From: Acridotheres tristis
Taxonomy: Eukaryota > Chordata > Aves > Passeriformes > Sturnidae
Reading direction: 5' to 3'
Assembly (NCBI GenBank): GCA_037013685.1
Contig: CM072894.1
Location: forward strand, 17,788,949-17,852,948
Length of the DNA stretch: 64,000 bases
A model generated the notes under the pieces. The model made no database searches. It was not told the DNA's origin and was given only the letters and a program-made list of their open reading frames with translations. Shown one piece after another: positions 35,401 through 46,434 of this stretch. The position numbers and the translations under genes were made by a program. Each line of letters begins with the position of its first letter. Within the stretch, counting starts at the first letter, position 1.

Positions 35401-38400
35401 ATCCTGTGCCTTGGTGTAACTAAGGCAAATGTTGCAGTTTACTTGAATTACCTGAGAATGTGCCTTGCATTGTGTGCCCTTCATTACCTTGAATATTCTG
35501 GGATTTTCAACCTGCCTTTCTCTGTTACCTCTCATATTGTTTATCTACATACAGGAGTACAATGTTTGTTTTTCAAAAATTGTATCTAATATCTTCATTT
35601 GATTTGTATAAAAAGCTGGAAAAGAGCTCATAATTGAAAAGTAATCTGTGTGACCGTGTGGCTCATGGATCCTTTCATTCTTCATCTACAATCAATTAGA
35701 AGTTAGTTTGTGCTGGTGAGAAATGAAATAATCAGTCATTTGTCTATTGCTATGAAACACAAGAATCCAAGGACATTTCTTATGAATGCCTCTCTGTTTA
35801 GAACTTCAATAGGTGAGCATTGCTGATAGTGTTCCTTCAGAAAGCTTCAGCTTCGTTCTGCAAGTGGAAGTACATTTTGGCCTATTTGTGTAAACAATGA
35901 ACTAGACCAAGGCTAATGAGCAGGTTATTTTGGGGCCGTGAAAGCTACAGTAAGGGGGAAAAAGACAGATTTCAGCAATACTATTGTATTACTAAAGTAG
36001 AAGTGCTCTGGTGAGCCTTTTTAAAGCAAGGGAAGTTAAACTGAATGAACTCATGATATTAGCTTTAAGAATTTGATTTACTTATTAGCATGTGCAGTTT
36101 CTTCTCAGGTGTGCTTGCTAGCAGTGGAAGATCCTGTTATGGAGAAAAATCGATTGACAAAGTAAAGGGGGGTTTGGTTTTGGTGGTTTTTTTTTTTTTT
36201 TTTGGTTGGTGCTGGTTGGTGGGTGAGGTTTTTCTGTTGTTTGGTTTGGTTTGGTTTGGTTTTATTTGGTTGGTTTGGTTTGGGTTTTTGTTTGGTTAAG
36301 AGTAGTTTGTTTATTTTTTTGTTTTTCTTGGAAGTTTGTATATTTTTTTAGTTATGTAATTTTTACATGCTTTGGAAAATTTCGGGGGTAGGCTAATTAA
36401 ATACACAAAATGAAATAAAAGTTTGATAATACTGCATGCATATTATTACACAGAGCTGCAGAAATGACCAGTGCAACAATGCAAAGTAAAGAGTTCCTTC
36501 ACTTGAACCCATGTCATTCCATACTAGTACAGTTTGAAAGGCTGACTTTAGCTATTGCTTTTCTTAGATTCTGGAATCTGGAAAACTTGATGTGAATTTA
36601 AGTACAAGGGTTCTGAGCAGACTTGTAGGAAAATGGTGACTGTAGAAAGGGGTGATAATAAAGAACCTTTTCTCTAGAAGGGTTTTTGGTTTTTATACTG
36701 AAGCTGAGCAATCTATAAATGTACAAGTTAAACTATTGAAATCTGATATATATATATGACCTCAATCAGCTCTGAACTTTTAATATAAAACAGGCCTGTA
36801 CAATTACAATTACATGGCTGGGTCTTGCCCTTTAATAATACAATTGGATGTATTAAATGTTAATTTTAAAACATTATGCAGATTTCTAGGACAAGGCATT
36901 CTGCCACCTCCTTACCACTTCCCACTGCCTGTCTGTGCCTCTAATGATAATTCTCAGCCTTGTTTATCTCTGAAAAGCTGTAGCAATTTAGGAAATAATA
37001 TGTTAAGATTTAAAGAGAGTAGTAGGAGAAGCGCACTGTGCATTTATATTAAGGGAATTAATGTGTTGGTGTGAGTGAGAACAAAATAAGAAAGGCAACA
37101 CATTATATGAGGTACACTTCTGCAGCAAGAGATGTCAGGGGTAGCAAGACAGTTCTGCAAATGCTTTGGAAATAAGGGGAAAAAACCCAAGAAAAAAGTT
37201 TTGATTTGAAACTTAGGAGGGATAAGGAAGGAAAAGTATCAACAAAAGAGAGATTGAAAAGCTGTAATTCTGATCTTTTTATCAGCCTTCCTTTGAAAGG
37301 GTTAGCTAGCTCCAGTCCAGTGGCTAGCACAATTAGTGCTAGTGAGAAAGAGGAAAGATTTTGTTCTTGAACTGAGAAAGAACAGGTTACAAAGTACATC
37401 CATAGAGTACATGGATGAGTGGAAAAGCAGAAAAGAGAATATTTGTTTTTTTAAAAAGGAGGTGGGAAAAAAAGAAGAGTCAGATAATTAGTTTCAGTTC
37501 CTGGAAAAATACTGGAAGAGTACATCCAGAGCTTGCAGACATTGGGTTCAGAAGAACAAAGGAGATGAATACTGGCCAACAAATTTTTTTTTTCAAGAAT
37601 AAATCATGTAAAAGCAAGCTAATTTCCTTGTTGGAGAAGGTTACAAGCCCTGGGGATAAGGGAAAAACAGCAGACATCCTGAAGTTCATCCTCAGTCAGG
37701 CTTCTGACTTGCTTTACTTGACATTTTCATAAGCAAGTTAGGCAAGTGAGAGTTAATGAAGCTGCTTTTGGGTGAGTGGATGCCTAGAGAGATCCTTTCA
37801 GAATAGAAGTGCTGGGCAGAGGAGAGTTTTATTCTGTGTCCAGTTCTGCTTGGTATTTTCATTAGTGACCTTGGGAAACTAGAGACTTGAAGATGATGTT
37901 AAATGAAGAGATGTTTCAGGGGGAAGGACAGGATTCAGATTCAGAAAGATCTGGACAAGCAGTGGAAAAATAATCTGAAATATATAAATTTGCTAAAAAT
38001 GAGTGCAGATTTCTTTGCTTCAGAATAATTCCTTAAGGAAAAAAAGCCCTATATTTTGGAACAATTGACTTGGTAGTCATTTTGCAGAAGATCTGAGAGT
38101 TGTGGTGAATCACTAGCTGAATCAGCAGTGTCATGCTGTTGCAAAATGGCAAGCTGGGAGTTATAAACAGGATTACAACCTGTAAGCCTCATAAAATACT
38201 CCTTTTGCTTTGCAATAATAATGCATTTGCCAGCATACAGCACCCAAAAATAGTAAATCAATTGGAGAGAATAGAGAGAAGAAAAATTGAAATTATCAGA
38301 AGTCTAAAAATCAAAAAGAAGAGAGGTTTAGATGATCTAGAAAAGAGATTGTTTATGGAGGCATAGTAGAATATTTCAAATATGTAAGTAGGTGTTGCAA

Positions 38401-41400
38401 AGAGAAAAGAGAGTAATCTTTGCTTTGTCTGTTTGATCCCTAGCTGGGACAAGAATTGCTCTACCTAATTGCAAATTAGAAGTTTTTATTTAGGTAATGG
38501 AAAAGATTTCTAACTGTGTAGAAAAATAAGGACTGCAATATATTACTGAAGAAAGTTGTATGTGAAAGGTGGTATTTTAGGAATAAGTTGGGCAGATTTC
38601 TGTAGAGGAGTATGAATTCCCTGACTCTGTGAAATCCCTTCCAGTCCTACTCTTTGACATTCTAAGACTCAGTCAGAATGTTTTGTGAATTAAAAGTGAA
38701 CACATAGGTCTGTTGTAAGACTCTGAAGTATTTTGAAAATAAGGAAGCAAGTATGTTCCTTTTGTAGTGTTGAATGGTTAATGGTGAATTACTGGCTATT
38801 TGCTATGCAGTACCATTTATCAGTCCAGTTCACACAACTGGATTTTTTTTTTAGGAGGTGATGAGATATCAATAAATTTGCAATTGATTACAGAATTTAT
38901 AAAGCATGAAAGAACTTCAATTTACTGTTTCTTAAATGATTGAAAAGATGCTTTTTTTTTGGTATCATTTGAGACATGAAAGCTTGTCTAAGAATCTTCA
39001 GATTGCGTATTTTGGTGGTGTTACGATGTCACTACTTTTTTTAAAAAAATGAAGCAAGCCTGTCTACGCCTTCCTAAGTGACATCAAATCTAATTAAACC
39101 TTTATAGGAATTATTTTGAGCATAAGTTAAGGTGAGACACAAAATCCATACGTTTTAATTTAAATGTACAATGTGTGGAACTATGGATTTCTAAACTGTA
39201 TATTTGAAGTCCAAATTATATGTTGCTTTAGAGTATTTTCAGTCTAAGCTCATATTCACCAAGGTTTTGTTCTGTTTTAACTGCAGATAAATATGAGAGA
39301 GAAGCCAGTAAATATTGGAATGAATTTTACAAGACACATAAAAATAATTTCTTCAAGGATCGCAATTGGCTGTTTCTGGAGTTTCCAGAAATTCTTCCAG
39401 AAGAGAGGAGACAAGAGTTCAAAAGAGAAAAAATATATTCAGAACAGACAAAAATAAATAATGACAACAGTTTTTCACTCAAAAATAGAATGTTTGAAGA
39501 AGGAGAAAAATACTGGAAGAAAAATTATGGAGGTGGTTCTACTGTGCAAGGATATGTATATAATGAAAATCAAGCAAAAGCTCTTACTGGCAATCTTCAA
39601 GGTAAAAAGTGTGGAGAAGAACTTGGCAAGGTAGAATCCTTCCCTGGTTGTGATGCCACTTACCGAATATTAGAGGTAATGCACTGCAAATGTTTTGCCC
39701 ATCATATAGAGCTCCCCTTAATTACTCAAAAATCTGATAATCTTACTAAGTATCAAGAAAGTAAGCCTTTGGAATTTTATATACTATATTAATTTATGCT
39801 AAAAACTTTCAGAGGAACCTAAATCTGGACTTGGTTTTCCCTTTAAAGTTTTTCCCAAATCAGAATAAGGCTAGATTTTCAGATTCCATTTTCCCTGAAG
39901 GTCAGGTTTCTTATTTCCTAAGGAAAGGTGTGAGTTTAAGTTCTTTGTCTACATGTGCAAGCACTTGCCTCGTTCTTGTCAGATGGTGAAATTGGACAAG
40001 AATATTGCAATTTCTTAGGCAGTTTGAGAGATGGATTCTCTCTTAACGTTAGAAAGACATTGTGTAGAAACGTAAATGATTTGAGGGTTGTGGTATGAGC
40101 TGATTATACCTCTTCTGTCCAACATACCTTCAAGTCTAATGGGTCCTACTGACAAATAATTTAAGACAAATATAACAAAAAAAGGTTTTACTTGCTCATT
40201 TATTTTAACTTTATCTTTCTTTTTTGATTTTAGGTTGGTTGTGGAGCTGGAAACAGTGTCTTTCCTATTCTGAAAGTTCTACGGTACATAGTGTTGAATT
40301 TCCAAATGTGAATGTTGTATTCACATCTTTATTTTCACTAAATGTTGGTGCTGCATCAGTGCTGCAGGAAGTGTTAAGTGAACCATTTTACAGCCCTAAG
40401 ATTCTTAGTGTGTCAGACCACAAATAATATTGGTAGCATCAGTATCACATAGTCCTCATATTGTTCCACCCTGGTCTTGGGGGATCATATTTGCTGACAG
40501 AGTTTGTCTTTGGGTGCATTCAGGCTGATTTCTTGTAGTTAATCTCAAGCAGGTGGAATACTCTCTTGTCTTATAGATCACTGTAAAACTACCAGGTCTC
40601 TCTTCAAAAGGCCAGGATTATAGAGACCATAGATAATGGCATGTGATCTACTGGGAAGAAGTTCTATTTTTTCTAAATTGGCTGATATATTTGTCTCATT
40701 ACTTGTGGTTTTAGTGTCAAGGCACAAGTCCTGTATCACATTACTTAATTAATTGAAATATCTTAATCCACTTAGCTTCCAGTTTTAGAAAAATCTGTTA
40801 TGACAGCTTGTCCTCCCATCCGTGTAGGCAGGAAGGTTTTATTGGAAAGGCTATGTATGTTTCAAGGGTTGAAATAGATTTCTCATTATTCATGTCTTTA
40901 AGAGCTTGAGAACAACATAATTCATCATTCTATCAATGAATTCTGATTGCTAGTATCACCGTTATACAAAAATACTCCATTTTGCAGATATGGAAACACA
41001 GCAGGAAGGATTGAGTGATGCACCAGGGTCATACATGAAACCTCAGAGTGTTAGCAATGCATCTTCATCCCACAGCAAATGCTTTGCTTTAGACAGCATG
41101 TAGTGAAAGGAGAGCCTGGTTTCATATGAAGACTTTGAAAGGAACCCTATCTAGGAAAAGATATCATGTAGCTGTATTGAAAAAGATGAGACAAATTTTT
41201 GTGTTTTCCTCACAGGCAGCATTAGTCATAGATTGGCATTTCTGATAATTAAGAGTCTACTCATTAGGTATTTTTCCTGGAGAACTCTATTCATATGTAA
41301 ATCCTTCAGTCAATCACATTGGTTCATACATTGAACAACTTGCTTGTTTGTCTTGTATATGACCTAATGGAAAGATCTCTTATCTCTAAGTAGGCTTGGC

Positions 41401-44400
41401 ATTATAGAATACTTGATTTTACTCAGAATTTAATAATATGAAAATTGCCATTCCGGCAATTATATGCATATAAAATAATATATCTATATGTATATTAAAA
41501 CAAGCTAGTGTCAAGCAACTGTACCCTGGCTACAAAAAAATTTCACTAAGGTTAGTAATGTAACTCTTAAACCTCTTCCCCTTGCCTCCCCTAAAATTTA
41601 AGTTAGTGCTTTTTAATACAGTGTGTCATGAAAACTCCATCCAGATCAAGCCATGTATTTGTCTTAAGTGGACTTTCTACATAGTTCCTATTCTGCTCTA
41701 AAAAAAAAATCTTTAAAACCCCAACATTTTAATAAGTCTATTTGGTAATCAGCTTAACTTTCCCAGTGAACTGACAGGATCCAAAGGCTGGCTGCTTGTT
41801 TTCATTCATAATAAATATGTAAATTCATCAATTCTCATGGTGGTTACAGAGCTGATAAAGGTTTTGTTCAGCAACAAGAATGGAGTATATTTTGTTCCAG
41901 AAACATTCTCCTATTGAGCCTTCAGAAGTCTCTAGCTTAGCTGTGTATACTGCGAGATCTTACAGGCACTGGCAGAGTTTATTGATTCCCTTCTAAAGAA
42001 GCCATCTATGCAAAGCGTTAAATATTTTTAAAATAAATTAAACTGATCATCGAGTTGATAATGAGGTCATGTCTCAGTGGGTTTTGAGTAGCTTTCTCAG
42101 TTTATCTTGCAGAGGTGAAAAAAACTTCTCCCTAGAATTACTTGTACCTGATGAATGGTACAAGGAAATTTGCAGCTGGCTGAGTCTTGGATGGGAGGAG
42201 AAGGGAAAACAGTGCTACAGGAAATTCTTTTTCATCCTAGCTGGAAAAAAAGGAGATAATGGAGTACAATAGCCAATAATGCTTAATCAAATCAAAAGAA
42301 CAGCAAGGTGGTACATGGTAACCCAAACTTCAACAGAACTGGATGACTTTTGCAACTATCCATCCCTATCCAAATCATATTGTTAATTAAACTGCATGCA
42401 TGGGCTAATAATGCGGTGCTCCTGAAAGAAAATGTGACCTATTAATGTGCATTTATGCATTACAGCACCAGGACACTGTCATCAGTTCTGACAGCCCTCT
42501 ATGACCTTTTTTCTTTTCCTTTTTGCTTCCTCCCTGACAAGGCTATAATTCTTTTTGTACTAACTGTCTGTTGGTATTCTTATGAATTTGTCTGCCCTAT
42601 TGGTTCATTACAACCTATGTGGCTTTCCATGTGCTAGACATCAATAAAGCATGCTTGATCAAGCCTGTGGAGCGCCCCAGAGGACCCTCTGAAGTTTCAT
42701 GAACACTGATGTTGACTTTCATCTTATACATTAATAAAATTTAACTGATGTTGGTTTTGTTTTCCTAGCAATACACCTGGAACCTTTCTATACTGTTGTG
42801 ATTTTGCTTCAGGAGCAGTGGAGCTGGTAAAGGTAATTCATGCACTTGCTTTAGAGTACCTTACAAACCTGTAATTCAGGAGGCTGCCAGGAAGCCATCT
42901 TCATGAAAAAGAATGTGATGGCTTTGACAACTTTTAACTGAAGTTTTCAATATTCCAAAGAACAAAGTCATACTGTATGCAGAGAGGAATGAATACCATC
43001 AGTGAGCTTGCTTCTCAGCTTGAGTAAGGTACCGGACAGAATAGGCTTTTATATGAGATGTTTTACATTGCAGAATAATTGAAGAAAAAATGTTTCTTGA
43101 GTCACAGTAAACGTATTAACTACTACTGTTCTCTCTGTGCCTCTTTTTATCTTTTTCCTGACAGTCACATTCGTCCTACAATTCAGCCTGGTGTTCTGCC
43201 TTTGTTCATGATGTGTGTGATGATGCTTTACCCTATCCTTTTCCAGATGAGATCCTGGATGTCATTCTCCTTGTCTTTGTGCTCTCTACTATTCATCCTG
43301 ACAGGTAAATGAAGACTAAAGGGCAAAGCAAATGGGTTAAATCTCTTTTTTAACTGGAGGTTTTCAATAAGAGCAAAAGAAGATGATGAATCTTTGTTAT
43401 TTAATAAGCTACAGCATATATAAGGTATTTTAAATTCTGTTTGCCATTTTCAGGCTTCAAAAGAAAAGGCTAATTATAATTAGTGAGCCTCCAGTATCCA
43501 TCAAAATACATGGGATATATTGTAACTAAGTACATCTCTATTAGAAGTGACAGATTCAAAAAGATGGCAAATTAAAAAAACCAGACTGACAGTCTTCTAG
43601 AAGGTAGTTATTTTTAGTGATCAAAACCAAATATTCATGATTTAACACCTTACAATATGTTGATATAGGCTTAGGCTGCTGATCTAGCCACATTCAAATG
43701 CTTACATACAGTCCTTTTAAACTAAAATGCATCAATAATTTTAACTCATTTGGATTAAGAACATTTTATCTAATTTTCATGTATGGTGTTGAGTACTGTT
43801 AGCCTTTGCTAATGCCTCTCAATGTCTAATGAACCAAATTTTATGACTGTTAAGGTTGGCTGATTGTGAAAACACCTTTTTTTTTAATGCAGAAAATGTA
43901 AAAGAGGTCATGTAAGTTAAACTTCTTGACTCTAACTAGGTTATATGAAGGGACATACATGCTGTTTGTGTGGTAATACATTTATTACTTCAAGAATGTC
44001 ATTAAAATGGGTTTGGCCTACAGAACAGTATTTGCCTGAGTCTGAGAACTGTTTCCCTGCTACTAGTGAAATCTTTATAGAGAAAACCCTTCCCTGTATA
44101 GGATATTTCTCCTTTCTGTTTATTCAAAGATGAGCACAAAGCCAGAGTCCAGATTTCAAAAACAATTCAATCAGGAGGCTTCACATCTCTGTAACTCCAG
44201 TGAGTTTCTCCAGAATGAATGAATCACTGTTGTCCAATTTCTGTCACTGTGCATGTAGAAGCAGTAATCAGAATTCTTCTGTTGTGTCAGAATTTCTGTG
44301 GATCTTTTCCTATTAGTCTTTAAAGAATACACTTGAGGTTTTTGAAGTTTCTATTCTGGTTTGTTTGTATACTTTTTATTGTTTGTTTGTTTCAGGGTTG

Positions 44401-46318
44401 TCATTGTTGGTTTTGGATTTTTGGTTTGAGTTGGGTTTTCTTATTCAGGGCTGACATAGATGCTTTTGTGTGCATGTGTGTGTGTACACACAAAGATTTT
44501 CATGTAACTATCTGTGAGACCCACTTTCCAAAGATGTGTTTAGTCATTACTGCCATCTCATAGAATTAAAATGACTGCATAAAGAAAAATGTGATGCAAA
44601 TTTATCTTGCTCAGTATACATTTTTTCTGGAAACTTTGAAAATGGGAAATGAAAAGGAAAACCAAGGGATGCAGAACTTACGTACTTTGAAAAGATGGAA
44701 AATACGTGTGAGAGGGACACATTTATATTCAGCAAATTCTTACTTAGCAATTTCTCTCTAGGCTGTTTTGTTTAGTTTTTGATAATTGCTACTCTTGTAG
44801 TCAATTTTTCACATGCTTCATTTCTACTAGAAGGCAGAATTGGAAGTATTAAACCTCTAAAATTTGGTTGCAGAATTGGAAGTATTAAACTTTCTTTAAG
44901 CTATATAATTAATGTCTTCTAGTTCTGCTGGATAAAATTTCTCAAAGCACTTTCACTTGTTGTGCACATACACTCCTTTCTGTGTGTGCAAAACTTCTGT
45001 TTATATAGGGAAGGCTGTAATTCTGTGCACAGCTACTGTCCTGAACAGTCTCTTATTCTTAGGTGGTGCTGCCTTTTTGGTCTGTGGCAGCAAACTCGGT
45101 TGCTTATGTTTGCAAACTTCACCAGCATCTCATCTATTCTCTAAGGATGCAAGGGGTTGTAAATAGGTTGGCTAAGCTACTGAAACCTGGAGGAATGTTG
45201 TTATTTCGAGACTACGGAAGATACGATACAGCTCAACTTCGTTTTAAAAAAGGTAATTCCTGAATGGTTTTGTAGTTCACTGTTGGTTTTAGCTCTTTCT
45301 GGAAAAAAAAAAAGTGACGTGTCCTTTTTCATTACTGCTCTAATTTCTTAGGTCATTGCTTGTCAGAAAATTTTTATGTAAGAGGAGATGGAACCAGAGT
45401 ATATTTCTTTACCAAAGGTATGGAATGTTATAGTTTCATAGAAAGGGTTGAGTGTTTCTCAAGATGATTTGGATTATGAATGTTAAAGTATAAATTTAAA
45501 GAAGGTTTTATTGGCTTTTAAAAAAATTCTCTGCTTTTAAAAAGCCCAAAGCTAACTGTTGTAAGAAAATAATTTCCTTTGTGTGCACACTTGTTGCATT
45601 TAGGGTCCTGTAAGGCTGTTTACAGATATCACTGGAAATCTCTCTTTAAGTATCCTGTATGTAATTGTATGCTCAAATTTTATTATTTAAACATGCACAT
45701 GATTTCTCTGTTAAAATTGAGTTAAACATGCTTGGAAGGAGAGTCTGTAGCTTTATATGGTATAAAAGTCTGGATTGTCATTTGTCAGGGGAAATAGCTT
45801 TATCTCAATAATACATTAACAGTGACCAAATAGCATGCATTTGTTTACTCAACTATGGTATCTTGAACCATGTGAAGAAAGGGTATCTGTGGATGCTGTG
45901 AGTAATAACTAATGTGGTTTGGGCCTCAGCATAACAATTTTTCTGCAATATAAATCAAGAGGTGTGAAAATGAATTTTTAACAAAAGCCTTATTATGGGC
46001 AGTGCCCTTTAGCTTTCAAATTGCAAACCAGATTCACTTTCATCTTTGGTTGAACTACAGGTTGGTAATTACTACATTCTACAAATGACTTTTTTTTCTA
46101 ATCACAATAATTCTTCATATGAAAAAATAGATGAGGTATGGAGCATGTTCAACTTGGCCGGATTAACTGAAGTACAGAATTTAGTTGATCGGCGATTACA
46201 AGTAAACAGAAAGAAAAAAGTGAAAATGCAGCGAGTTTGGATACAAAGCAAGTTCCAGAAGCCGTTGCTATCTCTGCAAAATCCTGAAGAAACCACCAAA
46301 AGTCACCCTTGTAAATAA
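29276..46318 (+). CDS. METTL8: METTL8, tRNA N3-methylcytidine (m3C32) methyltransferase
   Basis: METTL8 is known as the mitochondrial enzyme that uses S-adenosylmethionine to make 3-methylcytidine at position 32 of mt-tRNA Thr and Ser(UCN). Nine coding exons were placed with consistent phases and GT-AG borders. From the first in-frame ATG (29,337) the protein is 396 residues, against about 407 in human. It has an N-terminal [11 protein letters not shown] segment (33-43), the [17 protein letters not shown] block (64-80) with FFKDRNWL following, SAM-binding motif I LEVGCGAGN (191-199), acidic motif CCDF (218-221), [13 protein letters not shown] (265-277), FRDYGRYD (297-304), [14 protein letters not shown] (319-332) and [17 protein letters not shown] near the C-terminus. 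REASKYW and FPEILP favour METTL8 over its paralogue METTL2, as does the DCAF17 neighbour. The true start may lie upstream. Confidence 0.95.
31869..32538 (+). mobile_element. Candidate degraded LTR, plus orientation
   Basis: A TATAAAAG box at about 32,301-32,308 is followed by a block of TTTTGCCA/TTATGCCA repeats. Then comes a degenerate poly(A) signal (GCAATAATAACTATTAACTTG, about 32,488-32,508) and a CTGACA end near 32,537, the order expected of U3-R-U5. GAGT-rich sequence lies in the presumed U3. The start is placed at a TGTTGG by analogy with TG...CA ends. No target-site duplication or internal retroviral region was seen. Confidence 0.45.
32331..32470. repeat. Imperfect TTTTGCCA / TTTATGCCA repeat block
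   Basis: At least eight copies of a TGCCA core preceded by T-rich sequence occur at spacings of roughly 8-20 bases. On the minus strand they give a His/Lys/Trp-rich repetitive open frame (WHKAKWQ-type), which I judge to be a composition artefact of the LTR. Confidence 0.7.
34436..34527 (+). CDS. METTL8: METTL8 coding exon 3 (numbering with a non-coding exon 1)
   Basis: 92 nt after CTTTTGCAG. It completes Trp-32 and reads [20 protein letters not shown], then [10 protein letters not shown] plus one base before GTAACA. Human has DHMQWSKEEEAAARKKVKEN. Confidence 0.95.
36165..36300 (+). repeat. GGTTT-type simple repeat with a T run
   Basis: Successive GGTTT and GGTTGG units flank a run of about 18 T at 36,186-36,204. 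It reads as a Phe/Trp/Gly-rich open frame, which is meaningless. Such repeats are unstable in length. Confidence 0.85.
37560..38670 (+). mobile_element. Ancient CR1 LINE fragment (3' half), plus orientation
   Basis: The sequence follows the order of a CR1 3' end at low identity. First comes a degraded reverse-transcriptase stretch (GGGGATAAGGGAAAAACAGC, then the TTCATTAGTGACCTTGG region). Next are AGATCTGGACAAGC and the CAGCAGTGTCATGCTGTTGC region. It ends in AAATCCCTTCCAGTCCTACT, where CR1 copies end in CCCTTCCAACCC plus a short tandem tail. Stops and indels break every frame, so it is inactive. The left limit is approximate. Confidence 0.7.
39287..39675 (+). CDS. METTL8: METTL8 coding exon 4 (large exon)
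   Basis: 389 nt after AACTGCAG. It completes Asp-63 and reads [20 protein letters not shown], then [20 protein letters not shown] Lys/Glu/Asn-rich linker follows (about residues 100-175), and the exon ends [12 protein letters not shown] before GTAATG. The ends are well conserved with human; the linker is not and contains a Tyr/Gly-rich patch (YWKKNYGGG). Confidence 0.97.
40234..40283 (+). CDS. METTL8: METTL8 coding exon 5, SAM-binding motif I
   Basis: 50 nt after ATTTTAG, reading [16 protein letters not shown] plus two bases before GTACAT. GCGAGN is the glycine-rich loop that holds S-adenosylmethionine in class I methyltransferases, and it is intact. Confidence 0.97.
42769..42832 (+). CDS. 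METTL8: METTL8 coding exon 6
   Basis: 64 nt after TTCCTAG, completing Arg-209 and reading [20 protein letters not shown] plus Lys before GTAATT. The Asp of CCDF is at the position that usually contacts the SAM ribose. Confidence 0.97.
43165..43304 (+). CDS. METTL8: METTL8 coding exon 7
   Basis: 140 nt after CTGACAG, reading [20 protein letters not shown], then [20 protein letters not shown] and STIHPD plus two bases. This is the core strand 4 region of the methyltransferase fold, nearly identical to human. Confidence 0.97.
45146..45252 (+). CDS. METTL8: METTL8 coding exon 8
   Basis: 107 nt after CTCTAAG, completing Arg-277 and reading [20 protein letters not shown], then [15 protein letters not shown] plus one base before GTAATT. 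RDYGRYD is a family signature of METTL2/6/8. Confidence 0.97.
45352..45417 (+). CDS. METTL8: METTL8 coding exon 9
   Basis: 66 nt after TTTCTTAG, reading [20 protein letters not shown] plus Lys. Only 99 nt separates it from exon 8, a very short intron. [10 protein letters not shown] is conserved through the METTL2/6/8 family. Confidence 0.97.
45418..46130 (+). other. METTL8 intron 9
   Basis: 713 nt with nothing recognised beyond the splice sites. Its acceptor, ATGAAAAAATAG, has purines next to the AG; the nearest T-rich tract is about 35 bases upstream. Confidence 0.85.
46131..46318 (+). CDS. METTL8: METTL8 coding exon 10 (last), with stop codon
   Basis: 188 nt. It completes Asp-335 and reads [20 protein letters not shown], then [20 protein letters not shown] and FQKPLL, and ends SHPCK-stop (46,316-46,318). 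The basic VNRKKKVKM stretch matches human VNRKKQVKM; the last 20 or so residues are divergent. Confidence 0.96.
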
Positions 46319-46428
46319 CTGTACTCCAGAAATGTAGTACAGAATTGAACTTCAGAAACTGAAGCAAATTGAAGTATGTATATTTCCAGTAAATGTTGTG
46401 TTGGCCAGTGAAAAGTATAAAAAAGTTC

Positions 46429-46434
46429 AATAAA
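46429..46434 (+). terminator. METTL8: METTL8 poly(A) signal AATAAA
   Basis: AATAAA lies 110 bases past the stop codon in a short 3' UTR, followed by T/GT-rich sequence (46,452-46,492) as at a cleavage site. Confidence 0.8.

Larger units (their letters stand above)
34528..39286 (+). other. METTL8 intron 3
   Basis: About 4.8 kb, holding the GGTTT simple repeat near 36.2 kb and an old CR1 copy at about 37.56-38.67 kb. No exon was recognised. Confidence 0.8.
39676..45145 (+). other. METTL8 introns 4-7 with intervening short exons
   Basis: Introns are 39,676-40,233, 40,284-42,768, 42,833-43,164 and 43,305-45,145. Intron 7 holds a 21-base direct duplication, GCAGAATTGGAAGTATTAAA, at about 44,834 and 44,870, and a (GT) patch near 44,470-44,492. 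No further coding sequence was recognised. Confidence 0.8.
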
